Position numbers and translations under genes: made by a program
Notes under the pieces: model-generated
Databases searched by the model: none
Seen by the model: the letters and a program-made list of their open reading frames with translations, nothing else
Told to the model about the DNA's origin: nothing
In this document: piece by piece, positions 53,186-62,378 of the stretch
Layout of the letters: each line of letters opens with the position of its first letter
Numbering within the stretch: the first letter of the stretch is position 1
Assembly: GCA_900469445.1 (NCBI GenBank)
Contig: UBXM01000004.1
Coordinates: 186,001 to 250,000, forward strand
Length of the DNA stretch: 64,000 nt
DNA from: Hyphomicrobiales bacterium
Lineage (GTDB): Bacteria > Pseudomonadota > Alphaproteobacteria > Rhizobiales > Rhizobiaceae
Direction of reading: 5' to 3'

Positions 53186-53206
53186 GATGTAATAACATTA
53201 CGTCAG
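53186..53206. promoter_or_regulatory. Zur-box-like palindrome 2 in the znuA/znuC intergenic region
   Basis: A 21-base imperfect palindrome, TGATGTAATAACATTACGTCA, centres on GTAAT-AAC-ATTAC. It sits 20 bases upstream of the znuA ATG and spans the likely znuA promoter. With the first palindrome it gives one operator per direction or a double site for Zur. Confidence 0.75.
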
Positions 53207-53226
53207 CAAACAAGGAAGCTTGCCCC

Positions 53227-54237
53227 ATGAAATTCTTCGCCGCCCTTCTTCTTTCCTCGGCCGCCATGATCGCCGCGCCGAGCGCCTACGCCGCCACCCC
53301 CGAGGTCGTTGTTTCGATCAAGCCGATCCACTCGCTGGTCGCGGCGATCATGAAGGGTGTTGCCGAGCCGAAGCTGATCGTCGACGGTGCGGCGTCGCCC
53401 CACACATTCACGATGAAGCCTTCCAATGCACGCACGCTGGAAGGCGCCGATATGGTGTTCTGGGTCGGTCACGGCATGGAAGCGTTTCTGGAAAAGCCGC
53501 TGGAGGCGCTCGCTTCCAAGGCGACCGTGGTGACGCTGGAAGATGCGCCGGGGCTGGAAAAGCTGCCGTTCCGCGAGGGTGGCGCATTCGAGGCGCATGA
53601 CCATGGCGACCACGGGCACGACCATGCGCACGCCCATGAAGAAGGCCACGATCACCAGCACGAAGACGGCGAAAAGCACGCGGATCACGATGATCACGGA
53701 CATGAGGGACACGATCACGGCGCGTTCGACACGCATCTGTGGCTCGATCCGATGAATGCCAAGGCCTTCGCCGCCGAGATCGAAAAGCAGCTGGTGCAGG
53801 CAGATGCGGAAAATGCCGCGACCTATCAGAAGAATGCAGCGGATCTGATCAAGCAGATCGACGCCATGGATGCGGAGATCAAGACCACCCTGTCACCGGT
53901 GAAGGACAAGCCGTTTATCGTCTTCCACGACGCCTATCAGTATTTCGAGCACCATTACGGCGTGAAGGTCGCCGGCTCGATCACGGTGAGCCCGGAGACG
54001 ATGCCGGGCGCGGAACGGGTGAAGCAGATCCACGAGAAGGTGACGCAGCTTGGCGCAACCTGCGTGTTTGCCGAACCGCAGTTCGAGCCGAAACTGGTAA
54101 AGGTGGTGACCGAAGGGACGCCGGCGAAATCCGCCACGCTCGACCCGGAGGCCGCGACGCTTACGGCTGGGCCGGACCTCTATTTCGACCTGATGCGGGG
54201 TCTTGCGACCTCGATGAAGACCTGCCTGTCGCAGTGA
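53227..54237 (+). CDS. znuA: Zinc ABC transporter, substrate-binding protein ZnuA
   Basis: The 336-residue periplasmic zinc-binding protein has a Sec signal (about 1-22, AAPSAYA-ATPE). A first zinc histidine is H59 in GAASPHTFTMKPSNARTL. A long His/Asp/Glu-rich loop spans about 122-166 (HDHGDHGHDHAHAHEEGHDH and onward). Further ligands are H170 in DTHLWLDPMNA, the HHYG histidines and the late EPQFEPK region. The loop is a known zinc-trapping feature of the family. It is transcribed divergently from znuCB-zur, and a terminator follows about 55 bases after the stop. Confidence 0.96.
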   Translation: MKFFAALLLSSAAMIAAPSAYAATPEVVVSIKPIHSLVAAIMKGVAEPKLIVDGAASPHTFTMKPSNARTLEGADMVFWVGHGMEAFLEKPLEALASKATVVTLEDAPGLEKLPFREGGAFEAHDHGDHGHDHAHAHEEGHDHQHEDGEKHADHDDHGHEGHDHGAFDTHLWLDPMNAKAFAAEIEKQLVQADAENAATYQKNAADLIKQIDAMDAEIKTTLSPVKDKPFIVFHDAYQYFEHHYGVKVAGSITVSPETMPGAERVKQIHEKVTQLGATCVFAEPQFEPKLVKVVTEGTPAKSATLDPEAATLTAGPDLYFDLMRGLATSMKTCLSQ

Positions 54238-54241
54238 TGTG

Positions 54242-54278
54242 AAGGCCGGGCCAAGAGTTACCCCTCACGACCGGCCTT
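54242..54278 (+). repeat. Small GC-rich inverted repeat after znuA
   Basis: AAGGCCGG (54242-54249) and CCGGCCTT (54271-54278) form an 8-bp stem with a 21-base loop. It lies just before the stronger hairpin at 54290 and may help end or protect the znuA mRNA. Confidence 0.4.
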
Positions 54279-54289
54279 AAAGGCAGATG

Positions 54290-54330
54290 ACCGGCGGGTG
54301 CCTAACGACACACCCGCCGGTCTCCTTTTA
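54290..54330 (+). terminator. Rho-independent terminator of znuA
   Basis: ACCGGCGGGTG and CACCCGCCGGT form a perfect 11-bp stem with a 10-base loop, followed by CTCCTTTTA. The stop of znuA is 53 bases upstream. The convergent RcnB-like gene ends 73 bases further on. Confidence 0.85.
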
Positions 54331-54402
54331 TGCAACCAGTTCCATGTTTGCTTCGGCGCTTTGCCGGCCGCAGAACAGGTTTCCCGTTTTGCCGGAATAC
54401 TC

Positions 54403-54777
54403 TTAACGGGAGGCGATGATGCTGGAAATGACGCCGGTGGCGATGCCGATCATCAGGTAGTCGTTATCGACCTTCACCCACTTGTAACCGCGCGGCGGAG
54501 CCGACAGGCGGTAGCGGCGATAATCGCGAACATCGGCCATGCGGCGGCGCTCGGCGGCGGTCGCACGATGTCCCTTCGACCAGCGATGCTTGTGAATCAC
54601 CACCTTCTTGTCGACATGGACGCGCTTATCGACGCGCTTGTCTATCCGCTTGTCGACATGCCGCTCCACATGACGGCTACGATCGCGGTCATGACGCCAA
54701 TCCTGCGCCTGGGCCGCGGTTGCGATCGGGCCGGCCAGAAAGGTTGCGGCGACGAGAGCGATAACGAATTTCTTCAT
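54403..54777 (-). CDS. RcnB-family periplasmic protein
   Basis: The 124-residue protein has a Sec signal peptide (about 1-24, AGPIATAAQA-QDW). A middle region is very rich in Arg, His, Lys and Asp with repeats (RHVERHVDKRIDKRVDKRVHVDKKV). It ends in the RcnB-type domain, RRYRLSAPPRGYKWVKVDNDYLMIGIATGVISSII. RcnB proteins take part in nickel/cobalt homeostasis or more general envelope stress; in rhizobia many copies exist with unknown roles. The position next to znuA may be accidental. Confidence 0.88.
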   Translation of the reverse strand: MKKFVIALVAATFLAGPIATAAQAQDWRHDRDRSRHVERHVDKRIDKRVDKRVHVDKKVVIHKHRWSKGHRATAAERRRMADVRDYRRYRLSAPPRGYKWVKVDNDYLMIGIATGVISSIIASR

Positions 54778-54926
54778 GGCGATTTCCTCGCGTTGAACAC
54801 AGCTGAAAATTAGGGTTCACGCGATGAATGCCGTATGAATGCAAGATTAAATATGCGTAATGAAAATATGAGCTTGCGGTAACGTTCTCGCGAAAGAAAT
54901 TAACGATTTAGCAAACCCCGACAAGG

Positions 54927-56546
54927 TCAGTCGAGGATAGTCTCATAGGCAAAGCGGCTGAAATCGGCGGTCTTCGCCCTACCGGACGTATCGAAGGCAA
55001 ACATGCCGGCGAAGGCGCCGGTGAACGAGCCATGCTCGCCGCGGCCACCCTCGTCCGAAATGACGCCGGCATCAAGGATCGGGCCGACCGGCTGCCAATC
55101 ATCGGTGCCGCCCGCGCGCCAAAAGAATTGCAGGTCGTTGTCGCGGATATCCATTGCCAGTTCCACCGGTCCAGCCGGGATTGCGACGCCGCTGCCGGCC
55201 GGGAACTGCATGCGGCCATGCGGGAAATCGCCCGGGCAGGAAAAGATCGTCACGACACGGCCGAGCTTTTCATGCAGCGTGACGACAAGGGCGTGGAACT
55301 TGTGGCGGTTATAATAATGGGTCAGACCGCAGGCCTGCTGGTAGGTGTCGGGATCGAAGGCCTCGACCACCGTCTCGGCGCGGAACCGGTGATGTTCCTG
55401 GCGGCGGGCGACGAGGGACTGCTCGAACCATGAGCCGATGCTTTCGCGGCTGATCAGACGAAGGCATCCGGGTTTTGCGGTGAGGCTGAAGATCCGGTCG
55501 GGCTCGGGCGTGCGCAGCCATTGGAAATCAATGGGCAGCGTGTCGCCGTCGAAGCTGTAATCGAGGCGCGCGGGTTTCGCGACCGGCTCGACATCGGTGG
55601 GTGCGGCGACATCGAGTTCAGGCACGAGGCCGCCCTTTTCGAGATAAAGCCAGTCGTCATCCTTCCAGATGCATTTCTGCAGGCCGGTTTCGCGGCCGAG
55701 CGGGGAGCGGCGATCAGGCGCGAGCGGACGGCTGCAGAGATGGGTGTGATAGACGTCACCGGCCGGTGTCTCGACATATTGGCCATGGCCTGCCCGCTGC
55801 AGGGCGGCTTCAGGATTGTCCTTGGATGTCAGGAGATGGGTGTTCGGATGGAGTTCGTACTGGCCATCGACCGTGCGCGAGCGGGCCATTGTCACCGCAT
55901 GGTCGTAACCGGTGCCGCCTTCCGCCGTGGTCAGATAATACCAGCCATTGCGCCTGAAGAGATGGGGAGCTTCGACAAGGCCGAGCGGACTGCCGGGGAA
56001 GATGTTGGTAATCGGGCCTTTCAGAGCCTTCGCCTGAGGGTCCCATTCCTGCAGAAGGATGCCGTCGAAGGCCGGGTGTTTCGGAGAGCCGCCGTAACTC
56101 TCCGTCCTGTGGTTCCACTGCATGTTGACGAACCATTTGCGGCCATCGTCATCGTGGAAGAGAGACGGATCGAAACCGGAAGAGTTCACATAGACCGGAT
56201 CGGACCACTCGCCGGCGATCGTCGGTGAGGTGACGATGTAATTATGGGCGTCCTTGAAGTTGCCGTCGTAACGTTTGACATCCGTATAGACCAGCCAGAA
56301 CAGGCCATCGGCGTAAGACAGGCACGGCGCCCAGACACCGCAACTGTCGGGATTGCCGCGCATGTCGAGCTGGGATTTTCGCTCCAGCGGGCGGCGGATG
56401 AGCGTCCAGTTCACCAGATCGCGTGAGTGGTGGATCTGGACGCCGGGATACCATTCGAAGGTGGAGGTGGCGATGTAATAATCCTCGCCGACACGGCAGA
56501 TGGACGGGTCGGCGTTGAAGCCCGGCAGGATGGGGTTTCGGATCAT
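54927..56546 (-). CDS. Glycoside hydrolase family 43 (beta-xylosidase type)
   Basis: The 539-residue enzyme has a five-bladed GH43 catalytic domain (about 1-310). The base aspartate is D13 in GFNADPSICRVGEDYYIATSTFEWYPGV. The pKa-setting Asp lies in SSGFDPSLFHDDDGR, and the acid glutamate in GLVEAPHLFRRNGWYYLTTAEGGT. A C-terminal beta-sandwich follows (about 325-535, FRAETVVEAFDPDTYQQACGLTHYYN). Without a signal peptide it works in the cytoplasm on imported xylo- or arabino-oligosaccharides. It is the last gene of the sugar operon and is followed by no close gene on the same strand. Confidence 0.94.
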   Translation of the reverse strand: MIRNPILPGFNADPSICRVGEDYYIATSTFEWYPGVQIHHSRDLVNWTLIRRPLERKSQLDMRGNPDSCGVWAPCLSYADGLFWLVYTDVKRYDGNFKDAHNYIVTSPTIAGEWSDPVYVNSSGFDPSLFHDDDGRKWFVNMQWNHRTESYGGSPKHPAFDGILLQEWDPQAKALKGPITNIFPGSPLGLVEAPHLFRRNGWYYLTTAEGGTGYDHAVTMARSRTVDGQYELHPNTHLLTSKDNPEAALQRAGHGQYVETPAGDVYHTHLCSRPLAPDRRSPLGRETGLQKCIWKDDDWLYLEKGGLVPELDVAAPTDVEPVAKPARLDYSFDGDTLPIDFQWLRTPEPDRIFSLTAKPGCLRLISRESIGSWFEQSLVARRQEHHRFRAETVVEAFDPDTYQQACGLTHYYNRHKFHALVVTLHEKLGRVVTIFSCPGDFPHGRMQFPAGSGVAIPAGPVELAMDIRDNDLQFFWRAGGTDDWQPVGPILDAGVISDEGGRGEHGSFTGAFAGMFAFDTSGRAKTADFSRFAYETILD

Positions 56547-56629
56547 ATGCGTCTATCCTCCAGAATCAAAATGATCGGCGGCTCCTCAACCGCCTGTCAG
56601 CCCTTCGTTCAAATCAGCGGGTGCGGCGG

Positions 56630-56764
56630 CCCCTCATCCGGCTGCCGCCACCTTCTCCCCGCTTGCGGGGAGAAGGACGAAAGGCGCACGCTATCCGCTC
56701 ATCTCCAACGTCGAGCGGGGCTCGTCCCCTCGCCCCGTTTACGGGGAGAGGGTTAGGGTGAGGG
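56630..56764. repeat. Composite extragenic palindromic repeat
   Basis: The element begins CCCCTCATCCGGCTGCCGCC and ends AGGGTGAGGGG, so its ends are inverse. Inside are two strong hairpins, CCTTCTCCCCGC-TT-GCGGGGAGAAGG (56651-56676, a perfect 12-bp stem) and CCCTCGCCCCGT-TT-ACGGGGAGAGGG (56727-56752, 11 of 12 paired). It lies between the GH43 and aldo-keto reductase genes and is related in its ends and hairpins to the piece inside uvrB. It may act as an mRNA-stability or termination element in the operon. Confidence 0.85.
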
Positions 56765-56813
56765 GCAAATCCTCCATTAACGTGAGGGCAAATGCTCGCG
56801 CGGAAATGTCAGC

Positions 56814-57863
56814 TCACTTGTTCCGCGCCGGACCTTCCCGTTCAGCCGAGGCGGCCCAGATGTTGATGTCGGCTTCCCTGGCGAACCTGTCGATCTCGGC
56901 CAGTTCTTCCGCTGTGAAATCGCGCTTTTCGAGAGCCTTGACGCAATCCTCGACCTGTTCGGGGCGGCTGGCGCCGATGAGGGCGGTCGTGACGCGATCA
57001 CCACGCAGGACCCAGGCAAGCGCCATTTGCGCCAAAGTCTGGCCACGGCGTTCGGCAATCGCATTGAGCCCCTTGAGGTTCTCGATGTTCTTGTCGTTGA
57101 GGAAAGCCGGACGCAGGGACTTGCCCTGGGCGGCGCGGCTGTCTTCCGGGATGCCACCGAGATACTTTGACGTCAGCATGCCCTGCGCCAGCGGCGAGAA
57201 GACGATCGAACCGACGCCCAGATCTTCCAGCGTATCAAGCAGACCGTCTTCCTCGACCCAGCGGTTGATCATCGAATAGCTCGGCTGATGGATGAGAACC
57301 GGCGTGCCCATGGCCTTCAGGATCTCGACGGCCTCACGGGTGCGCTTGGAATTGTAGGACGAGAGACCGACGTAAAGCGCCCTGCCCGAGCGGACGATAT
57401 GATCGAGCGCACCGCAGGTTTCCTCGAGCGGCGTATCGGGATCGAAACGGTGCGAATAGAAGATATCGACGTAATCGAGGCCCATGCGCTTCAGGCTCTG
57501 GTCGCAGGAGGCGATCAGGTATTTGCGGCTGCCCCATTCGCCGTATGGGCCGGGCCACATGTTATAGCCGGCTTTCGACGAGATGATCAATTCGTCGCGA
57601 AGGCCGGAAAATTCCTCGCGCAGGATCTGGCCAAAGGCGAGTTCGGCTGAGCCGGGCTTCGGGCCGTAATTGTTGGCGAGGTCGAAATGGGTGATGCCGA
57701 GGTCGAAAGCCTTCTTGCAGATATCGACCTTGCGCTGGTGCGGGGTGTCGTCACCGAAATTGTGCCAGAGGCCGAGCGAAATCGCCGGCAGCTTGAGGCC
57801 GGATTTGCCGCAGCGATTATAGGTCATGTTTTCGTAGCGGTTTTCCGCCGGGAGCCAAGCCAT
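56814..57863 (-). CDS. Aldo-keto reductase (YghZ/L-glyceraldehyde-3-phosphate reductase type)
   Basis: The 349-residue NADPH enzyme has the AKR barrel with DLANNYGPKPGSAE (catalytic Asp and Tyr), IISSKAGYNMWPGPYG (catalytic Lys) and DIFYSHRFDPDTPLEE (His). GLSSYNSKRTREA, LIHQPSYSMINRWVEE, GSIVFSPLAQGMLTSKYLGGIP and GASRPEQVEDCVKAL follow. The WPGPYGEWGSRKYL insertion marks the YghZ/MgrA subgroup. It may reduce a sugar aldehyde produced in the pathway. ATG 57863 has GGAGGAC upstream; a start 39 bases earlier is poorer. It is 68 bases downstream of the Gfo/Idh gene in the same operon. Confidence 0.92.
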   Translation of the reverse strand: MAWLPAENRYENMTYNRCGKSGLKLPAISLGLWHNFGDDTPHQRKVDICKKAFDLGITHFDLANNYGPKPGSAELAFGQILREEFSGLRDELIISSKAGYNMWPGPYGEWGSRKYLIASCDQSLKRMGLDYVDIFYSHRFDPDTPLEETCGALDHIVRSGRALYVGLSSYNSKRTREAVEILKAMGTPVLIHQPSYSMINRWVEEDGLLDTLEDLGVGSIVFSPLAQGMLTSKYLGGIPEDSRAAQGKSLRPAFLNDKNIENLKGLNAIAERRGQTLAQMALAWVLRGDRVTTALIGASRPEQVEDCVKALEKRDFTAEELAEIDRFAREADINIWAASAEREGPARNK

Positions 57864-57931
57864 TTTAAAAGTCCTCCAAATGAAACCGGCGCCGAACCTC
57901 ATTTCCGGCGCCGGCTTGCAGTTTTAGCGTC

Positions 57932-59065
57932 TCAAACCAGAAGCGCCAGTGCCTCATCTATGCCAAGTGCCGCAGGTTTGGTGCAGGTCGTGGTGGTCGT
58001 GACGAAATTACCCTCGGCACCGGATTTCAGGATCGAGGTCATGACGTCGACGCCATGCAGCGCCCGGTCGATCGAGCAACGGATATCGCGGCCTTCGATG
58101 AGCGCCATAGCCATGTCCGCGAGGCCCGCCGTGCGGTAATTGGCGCGCGGGCCGTTGGGATGTTCCTGATTGGCCTTGCTGAAGGGGTGATCCCAATCCT
58201 TCAGCGGCTGGATGTCCTTGTCGCGACCGCTTGTCTCGACCACGCCGCCGAAGAAGTTCGGGTCCGGCACGTAGATCGAGCCTTCGGTGCCGTAGAGTTC
58301 CATATTGGCGTGGCGGTGGGACCAGACATCCCAGCTGGCCGAGAGCGTGATGGTCGCGCCGTCGACGAATTCCAGCAGCGCATGGATGTTGGTCGGCGTT
58401 TCGACCGGGATGATCGTGCCCTTCAACGGCTCGCTGGTGACGGTGCGGGTCGTATTCGCCATCGACGTCAAGGCCGCGACGCGTTTTACCGGGCCGAGGA
58501 AGTTGATGAGATTGGCGATATAATAGGGTCCGAGATCGAGGATCGGGCCGCCGCCATTGAGGAAGAAGAAGCCCGGATTGGGATGCCACATCTCCATGCC
58601 GGGGCTCATGACGTGGCAAGTGCCGGACGTGATGCGCCCTACCCCGCCGCCATCGATATAGGCACGGGCAAGCTGATGGGCGCCGCCTAAGAACGTGTCC
58701 GGCGCACAACCGATGGCAAGCCCCTTTTCCCGACCGAGCGCCTGAAGCTCTTTGCCCTCTTCCAGCGTCACCGTCAGCGGCTTTTCCGAATAGACATGTT
58801 TTCCGGCCTGCAGGATCGCCTTGGAGACGGCGAAATGGGCATCGGGGATCGTCAGGTTGACGATCACATCGAGTTCGTCATTGGCGAGCAGTTCGGGAAC
58901 CGTCTGCGCCTTGACGCCGTATTCCTTCGCTTTCGCTTCTGCGGCAGCGGGATTGAGGTCGGCGCAGGCCAGAACCCTGATCCCCTTGAACAGCGGTGAC
59001 AGCGAAAAATAGGTGGTGGAAATGTTGCCGCATCCCAGGATGCCGACGCCAAGTTCCTTGGTCAT
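57932..59065 (-). CDS. Gfo/Idh/MocA-family NAD(P)-dependent sugar dehydrogenase
   Basis: The 377-residue protein has an N-terminal Rossmann domain, GVGILGCGNISTTYFSL (7-23), and the signature AILQAGKHVYSEKPLTVTLEEGKEL with the catalytic Lys of EKP. A C-terminal alpha/beta domain has NGGGPILDLGPYYIANLINFLGPVKRV. It oxidises a sugar or its derivative with NAD(P). It follows the isomerase gene by 30 bases and belongs to the same operon, where a dehydrogenase plus isomerase pair suggests conversion of an imported hexose or mannoside product. Confidence 0.92.
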   Translation of the reverse strand: MTKELGVGILGCGNISTTYFSLSPLFKGIRVLACADLNPAAAEAKAKEYGVKAQTVPELLANDELDVIVNLTIPDAHFAVSKAILQAGKHVYSEKPLTVTLEEGKELQALGREKGLAIGCAPDTFLGGAHQLARAYIDGGGVGRITSGTCHVMSPGMEMWHPNPGFFFLNGGGPILDLGPYYIANLINFLGPVKRVAALTSMANTTRTVTSEPLKGTIIPVETPTNIHALLEFVDGATITLSASWDVWSHRHANMELYGTEGSIYVPDPNFFGGVVETSGRDKDIQPLKDWDHPFSKANQEHPNGPRANYRTAGLADMAMALIEGRDIRCSIDRALHGVDVMTSILKSGAEGNFVTTTTTCTKPAALGIDEALALLV

Positions 59066-59095
59066 TTTGAAACTCCGAATGATTTTTTCCTGAGA

Positions 59096-59860
59096 TCAAT
59101 AGGTCTTGAAGGCAGCCATGGAGCGCGAGGCTAGACGCTCGATATCCTTCGGGTTGTCGTGTTCCAGAACGTAATATCTGGCGGAGGTCTTTGCCTTCAG
59201 CGCCGCCATCAGGCCTTTCCAGTCGACCGTGCCGTGGCCGACATCGGCCCAACCGTCCTCATCCGCATTTTCGCCGGCAGGTGCGATGTCCTTGACGTGG
59301 ACTGCGGTGATCTTGTTGCCGTATTTCTCGATCCAGGCGAGAGGATCGGCGCCGCCGCGGATGACCCAGGCGATATCGGCTTCCCAGGTGAGATCCGGGC
59401 CGCCGGCAAAGATCTGTTCCTGCGGGGTCGAGCCATCGGCTAGCTGCTTGAATTCGAAATCATGGTTGTGCCAGCCGAATGTGTAGCCGGCGTCCTGATA
59501 ACGCTTGCCGGCTTCGGCGAGGCGCTTGCCGAAGGCAAACCAGCCGCTCGCATCGGTCGGGCGCTGGTCGGCAACCAGATGCGGGCAATAGATTGCTTCG
59601 ACACCCAAAGTCTTGGCAATCAGCCGCGCCTGTTCCGGCTCTTTTTCGAGAAGATCGATGCCGAAATGGCCGGTCGGCATGGTCAGGCCATTGGCGTCGA
59701 GTTCGGCGCGCATCGCCTTCAGACCCGCCTCGTCCAGCGTCGCATAAAGAGCGCCGTAACCTTCGACATGTTTGTAGCCGTTCGTCGCCACGAGTTTCAG
59801 CACGTCGGAAAGCGGCGGGAAATTGCGGGCGCTATAAAGCTGGAAACCAAAGGTCGTCAT
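59096..59860 (-). CDS. Sugar phosphate isomerase/epimerase (AP endonuclease 2-type TIM barrel)
   Basis: The 254-residue TIM-barrel protein begins FGFQLYSARNFPPLSDVLKLVATNGYKHVEGYG. The metal-binding residues of the xylose-isomerase-like fold are in TFGWHNHDFEF, WEADIAWVIRGGADP, ITAVHVKDIA and YVLEHDNPKDIERLA. It may epimerise or isomerise the sugar handled by the neighbouring dehydrogenase. AAGGAGGATCAC stands before the ATG. It is preceded by the GH2 gene after 23 bases. Confidence 0.9.
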   Translation of the reverse strand: MTTFGFQLYSARNFPPLSDVLKLVATNGYKHVEGYGALYATLDEAGLKAMRAELDANGLTMPTGHFGIDLLEKEPEQARLIAKTLGVEAIYCPHLVADQRPTDASGWFAFGKRLAEAGKRYQDAGYTFGWHNHDFEFKQLADGSTPQEQIFAGGPDLTWEADIAWVIRGGADPLAWIEKYGNKITAVHVKDIAPAGENADEDGWADVGHGTVDWKGLMAALKAKTSARYYVLEHDNPKDIERLASRSMAAFKTY

Positions 59861-59883
59861 GTGATCCTCCTTGAAATGAAATA

Positions 59884-62340
59884 TCAGCCTGCGGACTGGC
59901 AGGATTGAAGGTCGTAGATACGGAAAACAGGCGGGGAACCTGTGGGACTTGCCGCCGGCTCGCTAGGGGTAAAGCGAACCTTTCGGTTTTCGCCGGCGGC
60001 AAGATCGAAAGCGTTGTCGGAATAACGGCCGGGCGTTTCGCTCTCGATCAGGACGAAAAGCGCGAGGCCTTTGGATTGAACGAGAATGTCAAACGCACCA
60101 CTCTCCCCATGGGCACCGGATGGGGACACGGACGTTTCCAGGTGAGCCGGCAGAAGCTCCAGCGCCTTGTAGGTGTCCATGACGTGATGCCCCTCGCCGC
60201 CCGATCCATTCGAGGCGGTGAAGCTCCATGCGAGAAGGCAGCTGCTGGGGATCATGTCTGCGGGGATAGTCAGGACAGTCACGGCCGCATCTGGTGAGCA
60301 GACAGCATCAATAGTCTGGAGCGAACGGCGCTCACCATTCAGGCTCAGGGTCGAGATGCTCAGCGTGACGGTGACGTCTTCGAGTGTGTCGTTGACCAGC
60401 GAGAAGCGGATTTCCTTGCCGTCTTCCGAAGGGATTGCGGCGACTGCCACAGGCTGGAAGAAGCGTTTCGCCATATAGTGCAGCACTTTCCAGCCGCCGC
60501 CGTAATCGAGACTTGCCCATGAGGCGACGGGCCAGGTGTCATTGAGCTGCCAGTAGAGCGCGCCCATGCAATGGGGTTTGAGCGAACGCCAGTAGTCGAC
60601 TGCCGTCTTGATCGCGATACCCTGCTGGACCTGGCTCAGATAGACGAAATTGGCAAAGTCGCTCGGGAAACGGAAATTGCGGAACATGGTGGCGGCGATG
60701 CGCTCGTTGCCGCCGACATTGCGCTGGTGATGCTCCATCACCGGCGAGGCAATATTGAGGTCCTTTTCCTCGGCATAGGTATGGATCACCGGTAGCGAAG
60801 TGTAGGACTGGAAGCCGAATTCGGAGCAGAAGCGCGGTTTGACATCGCGATAATGTTCGAACGGCTTGTTCTCGTGCCAGACGGACCAGAAATGCATGTC
60901 GCCGGAACCATCCGCATGCCAGGCGTCGCCATAATCGAGATAACCGGAAGCCGGGCTCGACGGCCACCAGATCGCCTGCGGAACCGCCTTTTTCATTGCC
61001 CGCTCGATCGTGTGATTGAGGCGATCGTAGGAGACGAGGTAGCGGTCGCGGTTGTTGCGGGTCTCCTCGTACCAGAGGAGCGCACCGACCAGCTCGTTAT
61101 CGCCACACCAGAGCACGATCGAGGGATGGGAGATCAGGCGCTTCGTCTGATACTCGACTTCGTGTTCGACATTTTCGAGAAAGTCGGGCGTCGAGGGATA
61201 GATGTTGCAGGCGAACTGGAAATCCTGCCAGACCATCAGGCCGAGACGATCGCAGGTATCGTAGAATGCCTCGTCCTCGTAAAACCCGCCGCCCCAGATG
61301 CGGATCATGTTCATGTTGGCGTCGACGGCGGACTGCAGAAGACCTTTCGTTTTTTCGGGGCTCGTCAACGAAAAGAGCGCGTCGGCGGGGATCCAGTTGG
61401 CGCCGCGGCAGAAGATTTCGCGGCCATTGATGCGGAAGGCGAAACGGCTGCCGGCCTCGTCCTTGTCGGTCAGGAGTTCGACGGTGCGCAGGCCGATCTG
61501 TTTCGTGATCGTTTCGCTCGGCGTGTCGATGGTGAGCGGATAAAGCGCCTGCTCGCCGCTGCCGGCCGGCCACCAGAGTTTCGGGCTGTCGACATGGAAG
61601 ACATGCTGAACCGTATTTTCGCCGGGGCGCATGCCGCAATCGAGGCGAAGACGTTCGTCGCCGAGCTGGAGATGAATGGGGATCACGCCCTGTGCATCGG
61701 CATGGAAAGATACCGTCACATGCAGGTCGACGGAGCCGTCACCATGATGTCTCTGTTCGGTGACGACATGTTCGATACGGGCGATTTCCAGGCGTTTCAG
61801 GGTGATTTCGCCGTAGAGGCCGAGCGGCGCGACGGCGAGGTTCCAGTCCCAGCCGAAATGGCATTGCGGCTTGCGCAGCATGTTGCCGTCGGGGATCGGG
61901 CAATTCTTCGAGAACGGGATGTAGAACGGCTGCCGCGCCTGACGCTCGGCGCCTGCCCTGATGTTGGAATGGAAGAGGATGCGGATGGTGTTTTCGCCGG
62001 GTTTCAGGGCGGCCGAGATATCCGGGCGGTAACGGCGGAAGCAATTGTCGGCGGAGAGAACCGGCACGTCGTTGACGAAAACGATCGCCACCGTATCCAG
62101 AAAGGTGATGTCGAGATACCAGGAGCCGTCGGGATCATCGATGACAAAGCTTCTCTCGACCTGCCAATCCTGATGGGCGACCCATTGAACGTCGTTTTCG
62201 TTACGGCCGATATAGGGGTCGGGGATGATGCCGGCGAGTTTGAGGGCTGTGTGGATGTCGCCCGGGATGGAGATGGTGGTGGCGTGAGCGCTTTCGGGGG
62301 ATGTGAGGTGCCATTGGCCGGAGAGCGGGAGGATGGTCAT
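59884..62340 (-). CDS. Glycoside hydrolase family 2 beta-mannosidase
   Basis: The 818-residue enzyme has a GH2 sugar-binding domain (about 1-180), an immunoglobulin-like domain (about 185-285) and a TIM-barrel (about 290-610), plus C-terminal sandwich domains. The barrel shows FCRGANWIPADALF, MIRIWGGGFYEDEAFYDTCDRLGLMVWQDFQFACNIYP, the acid/base motif VLWCGDNELVGAL and the nucleophile motif FCSEFGFQSYTSLP. GDMHFWSVWHENKPFEHY is also typical of beta-mannosidases. There is no signal peptide, so it cleaves beta-mannosides after uptake. It sits in the operon after the ATP-binding gene, separated by a 274-base gap that contains a large inverted repeat. Confidence 0.94.
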   Translation of the reverse strand: MTILPLSGQWHLTSPESAHATTISIPGDIHTALKLAGIIPDPYIGRNENDVQWVAHQDWQVERSFVIDDPDGSWYLDITFLDTVAIVFVNDVPVLSADNCFRRYRPDISAALKPGENTIRILFHSNIRAGAERQARQPFYIPFSKNCPIPDGNMLRKPQCHFGWDWNLAVAPLGLYGEITLKRLEIARIEHVVTEQRHHGDGSVDLHVTVSFHADAQGVIPIHLQLGDERLRLDCGMRPGENTVQHVFHVDSPKLWWPAGSGEQALYPLTIDTPSETITKQIGLRTVELLTDKDEAGSRFAFRINGREIFCRGANWIPADALFSLTSPEKTKGLLQSAVDANMNMIRIWGGGFYEDEAFYDTCDRLGLMVWQDFQFACNIYPSTPDFLENVEHEVEYQTKRLISHPSIVLWCGDNELVGALLWYEETRNNRDRYLVSYDRLNHTIERAMKKAVPQAIWWPSSPASGYLDYGDAWHADGSGDMHFWSVWHENKPFEHYRDVKPRFCSEFGFQSYTSLPVIHTYAEEKDLNIASPVMEHHQRNVGGNERIAATMFRNFRFPSDFANFVYLSQVQQGIAIKTAVDYWRSLKPHCMGALYWQLNDTWPVASWASLDYGGGWKVLHYMAKRFFQPVAVAAIPSEDGKEIRFSLVNDTLEDVTVTLSISTLSLNGERRSLQTIDAVCSPDAAVTVLTIPADMIPSSCLLAWSFTASNGSGGEGHHVMDTYKALELLPAHLETSVSPSGAHGESGAFDILVQSKGLALFVLIESETPGRYSDNAFDLAAGENRKVRFTPSEPAASPTGSPPVFRIYDLQSCQSAG

Positions 62341-62378
62341 TGGCGCCTCCCGGAGAGGTCACCATTTGCGGCCACCAG

